A program made the position numbers and the translations under genes. Shown here one piece after another: positions 52,983 to 63,522 of a stretch of 64,000 nt of DNA. The stretch's first letter is position 1. Every line of letters begins with the position of its first letter. Source of the DNA: Chaetoceros tenuissimus (taxonomy: Eukaryota; Bacillariophyta; Thalassiosirophyceae; Chaetocerotales; Chaetocerotaceae); assembly GCA_021927905.1 (NCBI GenBank), contig BLLK01000045.1, forward strand, positions 2,232,001-2,296,000, given 5' to 3'. The notes below the pieces were generated by a model. It was not told the origin of the DNA and did no database searches. It was given only the letters and a program-made list of their open reading frames with translations.

Positions 52983-55900
52983 TTACAAGTGATGTCTTCT
53001 CTCCAGGCCTTCAATTATGCTGAGAACAGGAGTTACAACTGCTACACTCAAATCTCCAATAGACAAACGATAAAAATTGCAAAATGCCTTGAGAGTGTTG
53101 ATCATCAATGTTATTTTTTCCTTTTCTTCCTTTCCAGGAAGCTCGTTGAATATTTCTTTTTGTATGTTTCCTCGTGTAAGCCTGTTTTGATCTTCATTTT
53201 TGATGTCGTCATGAACTCCAAGTAAACATGAGAGAAAAATGAAACCATTGCCAGCCACTACGAGGTGCTCATCTTCATTGTGCGCTAAATCTCGTATATC
53301 GACCTTATTTTGTTCAAATTCTGAGTCTCTAAATTCCTGAACTATTGTATCACGAAATGAATCTGTTTGTTTCACAATCCATCTTGTCAAGCATGCTATC
53401 ATGGTAATGGAGTCAGAAATTTTCTCGGGTTGATTTCTGCGAAATGTGTTTATCAAATCACTAACTTTTGCGTAAGAAGGAGATTCTAATGCGTTGGTCA
53501 GAGTGTTGAGGCAAAATATTTTGGCGTCGTAATTTGCATGGTGTGATAGACTGTTGTGCTTGGGGTTGACTTGTATCAGAGAATGAAGTGTGTCGATAAT
53601 CAGATGTACCCCAGAAGTGCAGGTATCATTTTCAAAAGGGTGCTGAATTGAAAGCGAACAAAGTTGATCGCTTGCAAAAGAATTTTCATGTGTAAGGCTC
53701 GTGAGCATACGTAATGCGGATAACGAAATTTCTTCAAAAACTATTTGTTTTTTAGAGTCAACCTTGGAAAGATAGTTCATGATTGTCACTGTTCTTAGCA
53801 GTGATGGAATGAAAATAGGGATATATTCCAGCTGGCTGATGCAACAAAATAACTTTCGATTCTTACCGCTTAGACAGCATAGATTGTCCAAGATGGTAGA
53901 GATTGAGTGAAGTCTATCTCTTAAATACTCAATACAAGAGAAACAGCATTTCTCAGTGTCATTTAGACATTCTTGAAATATAACTATACAGGCCTCAAGT
54001 GTTTCGACAATGCCTCTAGTCAAAAACGGTATTGAACCAGATCTTCGTACCATGAAGTTCTTGAAAAAGATAGGATTATTCAAATTTTGAGATTCAATTT
54101 CATCACATTCACTGTCATCTACGTCGAAATAGGAGTCGGATGCATCGCTAGTTTCTGTTTGAGGGTTATTACCTGTAGGATTAGATTCGTTGCTCTCGAT
54201 ATCGGTATTAGAATCGTATTTTCCTGATAAGATTCTGAGAAAAGCATTTAATGCTAATGAACCTGAATTTTGACTTCTTTGATATGAAGACTTCACAAGA
54301 TCCTTGCAATAAAGACAAAAGCTGACGTCCCTGTTTTCCCCTTTTGAGTTCTGTAGGGCTTTTGTTATCTTTTGTTTGAATCTTGATGGCAAATCATTTG
54401 TACTGAAATCCGATGAAACACTATCCTTATCCCTTGAGAAAGCGCTATTTGCATCATCAGAGTAAAAGTCCAAGTAATTGTTTCTTTGCTGTCCTTTTTG
54501 TATCACATGAGCTGGGGCACTATTTTCAGGATGCGAGTGATGACAAGAAGGTGCCCCTTGTTTGCGGATACGTTTCTTTTTTCTACCTCGTTTGGTAGGA
54601 TCTGCATTCATTGGAGAAAGCCTTGAGACTGAATATGACTTTGAGGCAGATATGTCATTGTCGTTCCCATCTTTTAATTCTGAATAACGTTCGGTAAGTA
54701 TTGTGCTGACAATGTGATCACTTAGAATGAGTCTAGCTATAGCTCTAATGAAAAATCCTTTCCGTAGTATATCTTTCTGAAAAGATTTTCGTAGCTGAGG
54801 TTTCGTAATTGAAGAAAATTGCCCACTGTCGCATGTACAATCTAGTGATATGTAATGAACAATGATGGACAACGCGTTGCAAACAACTTTATCATAAATA
54901 CTGCCTTTCTTGGTATCATTGCTGCTCTGAATGTTTTCACTCTTAACTTTGGTTTTTCGTCCTGTTGCCCACGATTTAGAGCTGTTCACTGTAGACAGTT
55001 CATTTTTGTCCTTATTTGCTTCCGTATTCAGAGTAGAGATGAAATCATCCCAAACAATGACATTCTTGTCATTCCATTTACTATCACTACTGAACGCCAC
55101 TTCCGCTACACTTGGAAGAGATGATCCCTGTATGAACTGCGGTACAAATTCAAGTATCCGAATTATTGAGTCTAAAGTATTTTGATCAGATATTGTATTT
55201 TCTTTTGATTCATCTGAAGCTGGACGTGTGTTTCTGTTCATGCTGAGATTGATTAAAACACTACGAGCCTTTCTTGATGCCATTAGTAACGCCAAATCGC
55301 ACGTTGCGTCTGCAGTACTGCTGGAATGAGCTTTGCTGGTGTACATTTTTGTTTTGGATGTGTTGTTGGAAACTCCAATGCCATTGAAAAATGATGAACA
55401 GTAAAAGTTACAGTCATCAAGGACTAATCTTGAAGATCCTGCGTCTTGAACGGCATGCATATCTGTACCTGCTCCAGTCAATATTTTTTCACTTTCATAA
55501 GATATAATGCTACTGTTAGCCTGACTTGATTGAGGGGATTTCAAATGTTGAAAGGTTCTATCATTGTCAATAGCAAATTCCTCATCGTCCGTGTCATTGT
55601 CCACGTCATTGTGCATATCATCATCGTGTGTGTCGATGGCATCATCGTCAAGATTAGATTTGGAATGATTAAAGCCCTTTGTAGTCGTCTTTACTTCTCT
55701 AGATATTGATTTTATTGTCTGACTTTCGATGTTTGTCGAACTAGTTGCTTTTACTTTTCTTTCATCATCCCAATGTACAAAGGTGTGTTTTTGAAGTGGT
55801 GGAGATCCCGGTGGAGTACCATCAGGCATATAATCTTTAGATTTCGTAGTGACTGCTTTGCAACTTTGCGCATCTTTTGACGAAGCGGACGATGATTTAA

Positions 55901-56303
55901 TGGAGGACAAAAAAGAGGAAGGTGATGATGAAGTGAAAAAACTTGTGCTTGGAAATATATCAGATTCTTTGTCGTGCTTTTTCTTTTGCGTAGCCTGCCT
56001 CTTCCGACGCCGTGGTTGCCATGATGTTTTCGAATTCTGACTTGATGTGATTTCGCCTTTATTCCTACCCATGCCTATGTCATCAGATTTGTCGTCATGC
56101 AGTGTTGCTTTTGAAGAATCATCATCGTCTCCCCTGCCTGATAAAGCAGATGATCCGTAGTTTAAACGAAAGCGCTTTCTTCGATGTGTTCTACTCGGGC
56201 TTGATGAAGCACTAGATGTAACTGTTGCCTCTTGAGATTTTGATGACAAGGATGTCACCTTTGCTTCAATGCCGACATCATCTTCAAAGTCAAACTCATC
56301 CAT
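52983..56303 (-). CDS. Wapl-like cohesin release factor
   Basis: 1106 residues from ATG 56301-56303, single exon. The N-terminal 250 residues are Ser/Asp/Lys-rich and disordered, with FDFEDDVGIEAK at the start and basic RRKR clusters. The remainder is helical-repeat rich. It matches human WAPL where I can compare: an ILDNLCCLSGKNRKLF helix, ISLSALRMLTSLTHENS, and a C-terminal pair (VAGNGFIFLSCLLG, then a helix ending VLSIIEGLERRHH), like WAPL's VASYTALLLGCL and SRVIEYLEHC. Wapl opens the cohesin ring at the Smc3-Scc1 gate in prophase. Identity is low, so the call is tentative on the family fold. Confidence 0.65.
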   Translation of the reverse strand: MDEFDFEDDVGIEAKVTSLSSKSQEATVTSSASSSPSRTHRRKRFRLNYGSSALSGRGDDDDSSKATLHDDKSDDIGMGRNKGEITSSQNSKTSWQPRRRKRQATQKKKHDKESDIFPSTSFFTSSSPSSFLSSIKSSSASSKDAQSCKAVTTKSKDYMPDGTPPGSPPLQKHTFVHWDDERKVKATSSTNIESQTIKSISREVKTTTKGFNHSKSNLDDDAIDTHDDDMHNDVDNDTDDEEFAIDNDRTFQHLKSPQSSQANSSIISYESEKILTGAGTDMHAVQDAGSSRLVLDDCNFYCSSFFNGIGVSNNTSKTKMYTSKAHSSSTADATCDLALLMASRKARSVLINLSMNRNTRPASDESKENTISDQNTLDSIIRILEFVPQFIQGSSLPSVAEVAFSSDSKWNDKNVIVWDDFISTLNTEANKDKNELSTVNSSKSWATGRKTKVKSENIQSSNDTKKGSIYDKVVCNALSIIVHYISLDCTCDSGQFSSITKPQLRKSFQKDILRKGFFIRAIARLILSDHIVSTILTERYSELKDGNDNDISASKSYSVSRLSPMNADPTKRGRKKKRIRKQGAPSCHHSHPENSAPAHVIQKGQQRNNYLDFYSDDANSAFSRDKDSVSSDFSTNDLPSRFKQKITKALQNSKGENRDVSFCLYCKDLVKSSYQRSQNSGSLALNAFLRILSGKYDSNTDIESNESNPTGNNPQTETSDASDSYFDVDDSECDEIESQNLNNPIFFKNFMVRRSGSIPFLTRGIVETLEACIVIFQECLNDTEKCCFSCIEYLRDRLHSISTILDNLCCLSGKNRKLFCCISQLEYIPIFIPSLLRTVTIMNYLSKVDSKKQIVFEEISLSALRMLTSLTHENSFASDQLCSLSIQHPFENDTCTSGVHLIIDTLHSLIQVNPKHNSLSHHANYDAKIFCLNTLTNALESPSYAKVSDLINTFRRNQPEKISDSITMIACLTRWIVKQTDSFRDTIVQEFRDSEFEQNKVDIRDLAHNEDEHLVVAGNGFIFLSCLLGVHDDIKNEDQNRLTRGNIQKEIFNELPGKEEKEKITLMINTLKAFCNFYRLSIGDLSVAVVTPVLSIIEGLERRHHL

Positions 56304-57600
56304 CTTCCTTTTCTAGTAAATATATATGACGAGTCTCTCAGTGATCATGAAATTATAATAATAAGTACAGATTCCTTGATCGCCACTCAGTAATGATATT
56401 TGCAATGTTTTGTACTTGTAAAGTAGGAGTTTTGCTATGATAATTGTAAAGGTTATACAATACCGTAGTGGCAAATATCGTAACGTAGTGAGGGTGTGAA
56501 CAAAAAACAAGCAGCAAAATTTTCAAATTAAAAATTTGACCAAAATAGTCTATTCACTTCTATCATAGCAAAGTAATAGGTTAGAATAATTGCATCCTCA
56601 TCCCCTTCTCTTACCTCTCCTCCTTTCTCTTTCTGTTTTCATCTCTTGCCACGTCATCTTGAGGTGTCAGCAAGCTGGCAGAATTCAGAATTCATTCCAG
56701 GGGGTTGGATATGAAGAAAGATTTCACCCCTCCAATGGAGAGAAAAGAGAAAAATGAAACGATGATGATTGATGCATTCCTATTTGTCTCGTTGTGATTG
56801 AACAGGAAGCCTAAATCTTTTCATTGCAGGCTTCGCCTTCTTCAGTGTCAGAATTCCGAGTGAATAAAATGAAGTCAATCACAACAAGAACAAATTATTA
56901 CAAGCGGAGTAGAGCAGTGAGAAGTCGTGTTTAATAAAAGCAAAAGCCGAATAAAATCAAGTCTTCTTCAAAGGTGTCAGAATTACGAGTAGATTCTTGT
57001 GATGTTATTGGATGATATTTTCCGAAGAAAAGTGCAACTCTTTCCTACGCAGTGCAACAGCAGGAGCTAGGGTGGAGTTGAGACTCATTCGTACCAAAAG
57101 TTAGGATAAAGTAAATCAGGAAACATGTGTAAAAAATAAAAACTCTTAGCTTTGTGCAAAATATATTTATATATACTGTAATTTATGAATGTAGAGTACT
57201 TATGTTTTCCGCAAATAGAAATAGATGATACAGGTGTAGTTGAATACCTTATACATCTTCTTATTTTTGGCGAAGGGACATGGAGTCGGAAAAATTGGAT
57301 TGTTCGAAGGAATTCTTTTTAGGTGAAGGATGGGTCTATCCCGCTATTTTCCATGAAAGGGCTTAAGTAATTTTGTTCGGTGTCATCTTGAAGGCACAGA
57401 TTGAAGATGAAGTCTGTTTCACTTTCTTCTCCTCCAAAAACACAAAACGACTCCACACAGCACATAACTTGACACAACATAACAAAACCGACACACACAT
57501 GAACCCAACAATGAAAAATCAAACTACTAACAGAAACAACTCCCACAACCTTTCCATCCTGAAGCATAGAAGGAATAGAAAGACAAAGAAGAGGTCGACG
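56304..57600. other. Intergenic, 1.3 kb
   Basis: Divergent promoter region between the Wapl-like gene and the plastid-type orphan. It holds a dispersed near-repeat GTGTCAGAATTCCGAGTGAA at 56845-56864 and a copy differing at four positions at 56974-56993. The frame from 57373 to 57600 is open but low-complexity and precedes a good signal peptide, so I treat it as 5' UTR. No gene seen. Confidence 0.5.
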
Positions 57601-58560
57601 ATGCAAGCAACGTCTGTTCTGCTCATCACTACAACAGCACTATTCGGAAGCTATGGTATCCCTGTCGTACATGGGTTTTCAGTTCTCGGCCAATTAAAAG
57701 CGTCCATTTCACGTCAACAAGCCGATGCTACTCCAACTTTGAAGTACAGATCTGATCCCGATGAAAACATTCAATCAACAAAGTATTACAAGGCTGAAAC
57801 AAAGCACATGCTACAGAAACCTCAACGACAGCAGCAACCTCCAAAGCATCAAATTTCAAACATTTTCCATACTTGGTGGACAGCTCCCAAAACGAAACGA
57901 GCTTTTGAAGAAGCTGAGAAGCAAAAAGATGAGCAATTGATCTTGGATCAGTATCTTGAATCGATTGACAAGAGATACAAACGCCTTCATTCTCGCAAGA
58001 GAGACCGTGGCTCAATCCAGAATGTAGCATTAGAATTTCTTGCAGAGGGAGCTTCTTTTCCTAGCTTTGATGAACAAAGGAAGCAAGAAGATGCTCTTCA
58101 TGTCCTAGGTCTTGCAAAACTTGCTTCTGCAAGGTTATTACAAAAGCATCATTTGCCAGTTCCAGAGTCAAAACATGGAATCCAGAACTTTATAGATACC
58201 CCTCGAGAGGAGAAGAAACCATTAGTCCCTAGTCATCCTTTCACAGTTGTACACATGTCCAAGGAGATGTCAATTGAAGAAAGTAAACAGTCAGTTGTTT
58301 CTTCTGCTGTGTTTTGTGTACAGGTCTTGAGGGATATAAAGGCTGCTTATGCTAATAGACTTGCTGCTCTTTCTGAAAGTGTCAAGGTAACAATACTTGC
58401 ATCCTTTATGATGCTTGGAAGAACTCTCAGAAAGTCCGCTGCTCTAACCTTAAGTGTTATTTCTACAAACGGTGGAGGTGCCAGCAAGTATACCATGCAA
58501 TGCCTATCTGTTTTTGCTGCTGCGACTGTTTCAGTTCTACGTCCTCATTTGAAGGCCTAG
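57601..58560 (+). CDS. Plastid-type presequence protein of unknown function
   Basis: 319 residues from ATG 57601. This ATG starts a clear signal peptide ending HG|FS (25/26), whereas the open frame upstream of it would bury the signal. The next 60 residues are basic and Gln/Pro-rich. A charged helical region (FEEAEKQKDEQ and RYKRLHSRKRDR) and a compact middle part follow. The last 70 residues have two hydrophobic segments (VTILASFMMLG and SVFAAATVSVL) that may be membrane-bound. No domain recognised. Targeting to the complex plastid is inference from the junction. Confidence 0.75.
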   Translation: MQATSVLLITTTALFGSYGIPVVHGFSVLGQLKASISRQQADATPTLKYRSDPDENIQSTKYYKAETKHMLQKPQRQQQPPKHQISNIFHTWWTAPKTKRAFEEAEKQKDEQLILDQYLESIDKRYKRLHSRKRDRGSIQNVALEFLAEGASFPSFDEQRKQEDALHVLGLAKLASARLLQKHHLPVPESKHGIQNFIDTPREEKKPLVPSHPFTVVHMSKEMSIEESKQSVVSSAVFCVQVLRDIKAAYANRLAALSESVKVTILASFMMLGRTLRKSAALTLSVISTNGGGASKYTMQCLSVFAAATVSVLRPHLKA

Positions 58561-58790
58561 ATTTCCGTAAAGCCAAAAGAGGCCGCCTCGGTAGTGAGAA
58601 ACATGTATAGTCCTATTCACCCTAGGTTCAAATAGAAAGTAAATATTTTTTGTTCTTGTCTCAATGCATTCAAGACCCCCAAAAGTTAAAATATTATTGG
58701 GATATTTTTAATCTCTTCACCTCTAACCAAAGAGGTTCAGAATTAATAAATTAATCAATAATTTGTTTTGAAGCAATGTATATTTTTAGT

Positions 58791-60206
58791 TTACAGTGAA
58801 AATTGTCTTTCGCAACCAACTTCATATCCGTATTTCATTATGTGAAATAGCCATTCTTTTGTCACTACATGTAAACTCCACTCAACTGCTTTATTATATT
58901 TCAGACCAGTGGCTTCTTTGCAGATCAAGTGAGTGTTTTCCATGCTCATGCTATCAGTGTAAACTGCACCAATAGTAATTAGACATTGCCTGATTCCATC
59001 TCTCACGGCTCCTGTAAATCCTGTGACTGCTACCTTCAAATTATTATCATTTTGTAATTTGCGAATGCTGAGAGGCTGAGGTGTGAAAATACTGCGACAG
59101 ATATTTGGATCAACGATGGAATTGCAGGATTCGCATGTCTTTAGCCAAATTTCGTTGACGGTGATAGCTGTACACATCTTTTTATTGACCATGTCTTTGA
59201 GAAATGGATATGTATCGAGGTAGTTGGTTGAATCAAAGGGCCCATTAAGATGAATAATGTAGCACTTTACTGGGGTACTCTGTTGTATACTCTTGTTTTG
59301 TAATTGTGATACTTCATCTTTGATGAGCTCAGCTCCCAATGTAATCATTCTTACTTCAACATCTTTTTCGTCATTTACAACATTGACGGTTGGCATCCAA
59401 AGGCGAGGATGTGAGCTCTGTATTGAAAAGAAGCATCCTTTGAAAATTTGTTTTCTTTTGTTCATAATTTTCGGAGTAGAAGCATGTTTCTTGGTCATCA
59501 TTTTTGTCATAGGAATCGTCTTTCTCGGTTTGTGTGCACTACTATCAACAAGATTCCTATTTTGGATGCAAGAAATGATCCATTGTGGTGACACGGCTAC
59601 TGGAGAATTCGGATGATGACGACAGAAGTTGGAAACATCGTTTCTAGTAGCCGAACCACAGCCATCGTTCACAATGACATGAGTTATCATTCTATTTGGT
59701 TTCCACAAGATTGTTCCCATAGATTTTCTTATAACTTTTCCGAGCATGTCCTTAATATCAAGGTGGTCTTCAAATCCAACCAAAAAGAAGCAGCATTTGG
59801 AAAACAAAGGGCTGAAGTCTTCATTGCTAGAACTAACTTCTTGTAACTTCAATTTGATACTTGGACAAAGTTTCCTATTGGTACCTTTAGATGAAGCATT
59901 TAAACGATATGTTTCTGATGGAACTTTCTCTTGTTTCAATTCACAAGCCTCTATCCATTTGGAAGTTACAATTTCGACGTGAAACTTTTTCGCCTGATTG
60001 AATTTCTCTCCCTCTGGTCGATCTGCTATCAAATGAGTGGTTTCTTCTGTGAAGTGCCTGAGAAATCTTCCTCCTAACTTCGAAACCTTGCTATGGAGCT
60101 TATTTTTCTCTGCTATAGTGAAGCCTGTGAGACATACACATACATTTTCAAGAACATTCTCTGAAGAGCCTAGTTTGCGTTTTCTACTACTAGATGTATT
60201 AGACAT
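58791..60206 (-). CDS. Four-BRCT protein, TopBP1/Dpb11-like
   Basis: 471 residues from ATG 60204-60206. BRCT 1 (about 20-97) has VCVCLTGF, LGGRFLRHFTEETTHLIA and WIEACE. BRCT 2 (about 133-225) has CCFFLVGF, THVIVND and VSPQWIISCI. BRCT 3 is weaker (about 250-372) with FFSIQSSHPR and a Trp in NEIWLKTC. BRCT 4 (about 387-471) has KVAVTGFTGAVRDGI, GAVYTD, THLIC and VTKEWLFHIM. Two pairs in this order fit yeast Dpb11, fission yeast Rad4 or the N-terminal half of TopBP1, scaffolds of replication initiation and checkpoint signalling. No ATR-activating domain is apparent. Confidence 0.85.
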   Translation of the reverse strand: MSNTSSSRKRKLGSSENVLENVCVCLTGFTIAEKNKLHSKVSKLGGRFLRHFTEETTHLIADRPEGEKFNQAKKFHVEIVTSKWIEACELKQEKVPSETYRLNASSKGTNRKLCPSIKLKLQEVSSSNEDFSPLFSKCCFFLVGFEDHLDIKDMLGKVIRKSMGTILWKPNRMITHVIVNDGCGSATRNDVSNFCRHHPNSPVAVSPQWIISCIQNRNLVDSSAHKPRKTIPMTKMMTKKHASTPKIMNKRKQIFKGCFFSIQSSHPRLWMPTVNVVNDEKDVEVRMITLGAELIKDEVSQLQNKSIQQSTPVKCYIIHLNGPFDSTNYLDTYPFLKDMVNKKMCTAITVNEIWLKTCESCNSIVDPNICRSIFTPQPLSIRKLQNDNNLKVAVTGFTGAVRDGIRQCLITIGAVYTDSMSMENTHLICKEATGLKYNKAVEWSLHVVTKEWLFHIMKYGYEVGCERQFSL

Positions 60207-60580
60207 TTAATAAAAAATTTTGGATGTATCATCAAGGATAGTGTTTCTATCACCAGATACCTATTCAAAATCGCTAGAGAGGATGAATTGTATTGTAGGA
60301 AGGAAGATCAAACCTCAGTGTTGGTTAAAATATTAAATGTGTAAAAGGTGTACTAATAGCATTGCATCACATTCAAACGCTGCTCTCGGGTCTCGGCTCT
60401 CGAACCTCGAAATGGTGATTTGGAACCCGGAGAATCTCAGATATCAAATTTTTACTAACCACAATGACATCATATAAGTGAAAGGAGAAAAGGTCAGAAG
60501 CACGAGTAAGTACAGGTATTGAAATATTCTAATCTATTGAACTCCAACTAAATTAAGTTTTATAATCAACTATTAGAGGT
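60207..60580. other. Intergenic
   Basis: 374 bp between the 5' end of the BRCT gene and the 3' end of eIF3a. It has a TCTCGGGTCTCGGCTCTCG imperfect repeat near 60384-60402. No gene seen. Confidence 0.5.
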
Positions 60581-63522
60581 TCAGTTCCATCTACCATTTG
60601 ATCGTGAGTTGCGGTCACCTCCTTCGTACCTTCCTCCTCCAAAACTGTTACCTCTACTGGACCCCCAGGCACTGTCTCCTCCTCGAGATCCAGAGTCATT
60701 GTCAGAACCCCAACGACTGCCATTGTTTCTCCTGGACGGTGGAACATATCTTCCGCCTGATGCGTTGTCAAGTGCAGAACTTCTTGGTGCATTGTTTGAG
60801 TGAGATCCTTGCCGAGCCTTGTACGTTGCCTCGCGCTCTGCGTCTTTCTTCTTCCTAAGTTCTTCTTGTTCAGCTTCCTTTATCTTGCGTTCTTCTTCGC
60901 GTTTTTGGCGCTCTTCCTCTGCAATACGCTGTGCTTCTTCCTTCTTCTTGCGCTCTTCTTCTTCCTTTTGACGGCGAATTTCATCTTCCTTGCGCTTGCG
61001 GGCACGCTGGAGCTTAGCCTTCTCCGCAAGTAATTCAGCATTCTCATCTTCTTTCTCACAAAGAATTGTATGCTGTTCTTTACGTCCCACCATTGCAGAT
61101 TGTTCAAATGATTGCATAAAGTTGAAAACTCCAAAGTTTGTAAGTGCTTCTTTTGATTTGCAGTCGTCTTCCCACTTGAGCTTTGCTTTCTGTGCCTTTC
61201 TAACAACATCAGCCTCATAACGTTCCTTCTCTGCCTTGACACTTTCCTCATATCGTTTCTTGATGATAGGAACTTCTTCGATACGAATTGCTCTGACAGT
61301 ATAATCAAGCTTCTTTTGCAACTCTCTAACCTTTCTTTCAGCGTTGTCTTTCTCTTTTGCAGCTTTCGCAGCGTGCTCTTTAGCTAGTTTGTCAGCATCA
61401 ATAGCAAGAAGCTCTGCGTCTGTCATTGCGTCAACATTCTCTCCCATAGCCTTGAGGATCTGCTTCTTTTCGTTCATCTCCATTTCCTTTCTAATCTTCT
61501 CTAACTTCTCTCTTTCTCTTAGTTGCTGCTCCTTAACAAGACGACGCTCTTCCTCTGCCTTTGCATTTGCGATGGCCTCAAGTTTCTTCTGTTCTTCAGC
61601 CTTAATCTTCTCTTGTGCGATGCGTTCTGCTTCTTCCTTACGAGATTCGATAAGTTCTTTTCTAGCGAGCATGCTTTCGTGTTCTTGGTCCACAGTAGCA
61701 CGAACATCAGCATAAATATTGCTACGTTCAGCTGTGATAGCTTCTAGGTCCGGAGGATTGATGACATTGCATACTCTATTCAACTGTCTCGCAAGGTTTG
61801 AAAGTTGAGTTCTCATGGTATCAGATTCGAAGGAAGAACTTCCATTTCCTTCTCCAAATCTAAGACAATTCGCGCGATGGTCAATCGTAACCGAAAGAGG
61901 CACGGTAGACTTAGATGTTGCGCTGGTGATGATTGCCTTTTCAACCTGGGTAAAAGAAACACCAAGTCCTGTGGTTAGAGACTTGATGTGGTCGAGAGAG
62001 ATTGTATGGTATGATGCGCTCAAAGCATGCATCAACTTCAAAATCAAAACAGAGATAATTGGTTCTACATATGCACTGAGTGGGTTTTCTCCCTCAGTTT
62101 CTGTTCTGAGACGTTCCAAAAGCGGTTGCGCATTTTTCACAAGAACTAGTGGGTTGCTATTATCTTCTAAAAGATTGTAAAGCTGACGGAGGTAATCTGG
62201 AACATTAGCCATAACATTCTTTGCGCGAAGCTCACTGAGAAGTGCCTCTCGAGTTGGATTCCTAGTGTGGAATCCCAGGAGAGATGCCATTCTCGCATTC
62301 TTGTCCTTCGCAATGTCATCGTGTACTGTTGATTTAATTTTCGCAGTACCATCCTCGGAAGCTGTAGAAGCATTACTTGGGAGAGTTGGAATACAAAGTG
62401 CAGCAAGCAACACTGCGCTAGCTTGGAATGTCTTCTGCTCCGCAGTCATCCCTCTGTTATATTCCTTGCAGAGAGTGTAGTACTTGTACCATGCAAAAGC
62501 GTGGAACAAGTAGTTCTCAGATACCCAGAAGAGAGTGGTCAACTTCTCGTAGTACGCAGCCATAACCTTCGCTTTTGGAGCACCAGTTCCTCCAGCAATC
62601 TTGCGTCGGGAGTGAGAGATTTGAAGAATGTTGAAAATATCCTCAACAGTGCGGAAACCCTCGGTATAAAGATGAAGAGTAGATGCAGTTTCCAATTGAG
62701 TGAAACGAGTTTGAAGATGAAGTTCGATAGACTCAGCACTCCATCCTTCCCATCCACGTACCTGCAGTAAACGATGCAAACATTAGCGTAAAATTGGAAT
62801 CATGGTTAACTTGACAAAAATAGGAAACTTACTCTATTGTTCACTTTTCCACCTTCCTCAATTTTCGCCATAGCAGCTACACCACCATATTTTTGCAAGT
62901 TCTGCAAATGCATTCTGAGCAAATCACAAAGTCTTCTAAATTCTGTTCTTCTCTTGTATTCAGCACAGAATTCTAGCGCCCTTACTGCTGTACTGTGATA
63001 CAATCTTTCGAGCTTTGAGTTACTCTTCAAGATGTCCAATACAGCTCTGTAAGATTCCCAAAGGAACTTGATTTTAGGGAGCAAAACAGTTGACTCGCGC
63101 TGTACTTGTGCTGGATCTGCAGTCATTGTAGAAAGAAGTAACATATTATTTGCATCTGGTGTAGAGTCATCCAAGTCTGATACTGAAATTTCTCCAGATG
63201 TTTCTGCTTTTGCTTCTTTACATTTCATCTCACTTTGCTCAATCAGATACTTAACAATATTCTCAAGACTACCAGGAGCCTGAGATTGACTGATATTACG
63301 ATACTGATGAAGACCATCCTTCACTTCTCTAGACTTATTGAGAGAAAGACAGAGGTCAATGTATGTAGTCATGATTTCTTCATAGATGAGGGACCATGTG
63401 CGGTTACCACGTCTATTAGAGAGTGTCTCGTGAAGAAGAGTAAGAGCAGCTTCAGATTGCTCAATTCCAATCAACTCCTGAGCACGCCTAAATGCATTTT
63501 CTGGTTTTTGATTCCAACTCAT
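60581..63522 (-). CDS. eIF3a: Translation initiation factor eIF3 subunit A
   Basis: Two exons, 63522-62833 and 62761-60581, with a 71-bp GTAAGT/CAG intron in phase 0, giving 956 residues. The start is at ATG 63522; the frame extends 19 codons upstream from a TTG only. The N-terminal part (PENAFRRAQELIGIEQSEAAL, then FRRLCDLLRMHLQNL) and the LxHLQTRFTQLETASTL block are conserved eIF3a features. The PCI domain is about residues 380-490. A long Glu/Lys/Arg/Ala-rich helix from about 560 to 890 and an RGG-like Gly/Ser/Arg end (YVPPSRRNN, then GGRYEGGDRN) follow. eIF3a is the scaffold of eIF3 on the 40S subunit. The length matches yeast Rpg1 rather than the longer human protein. Confidence 0.95.

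Noticed and set aside
57373-57600. 76-codon N-terminal extension of the plastid-type orphan
   Set aside because: It is low-complexity, and a complete signal peptide starts at the ATG of 57601, which fits the family of presequences seen here.
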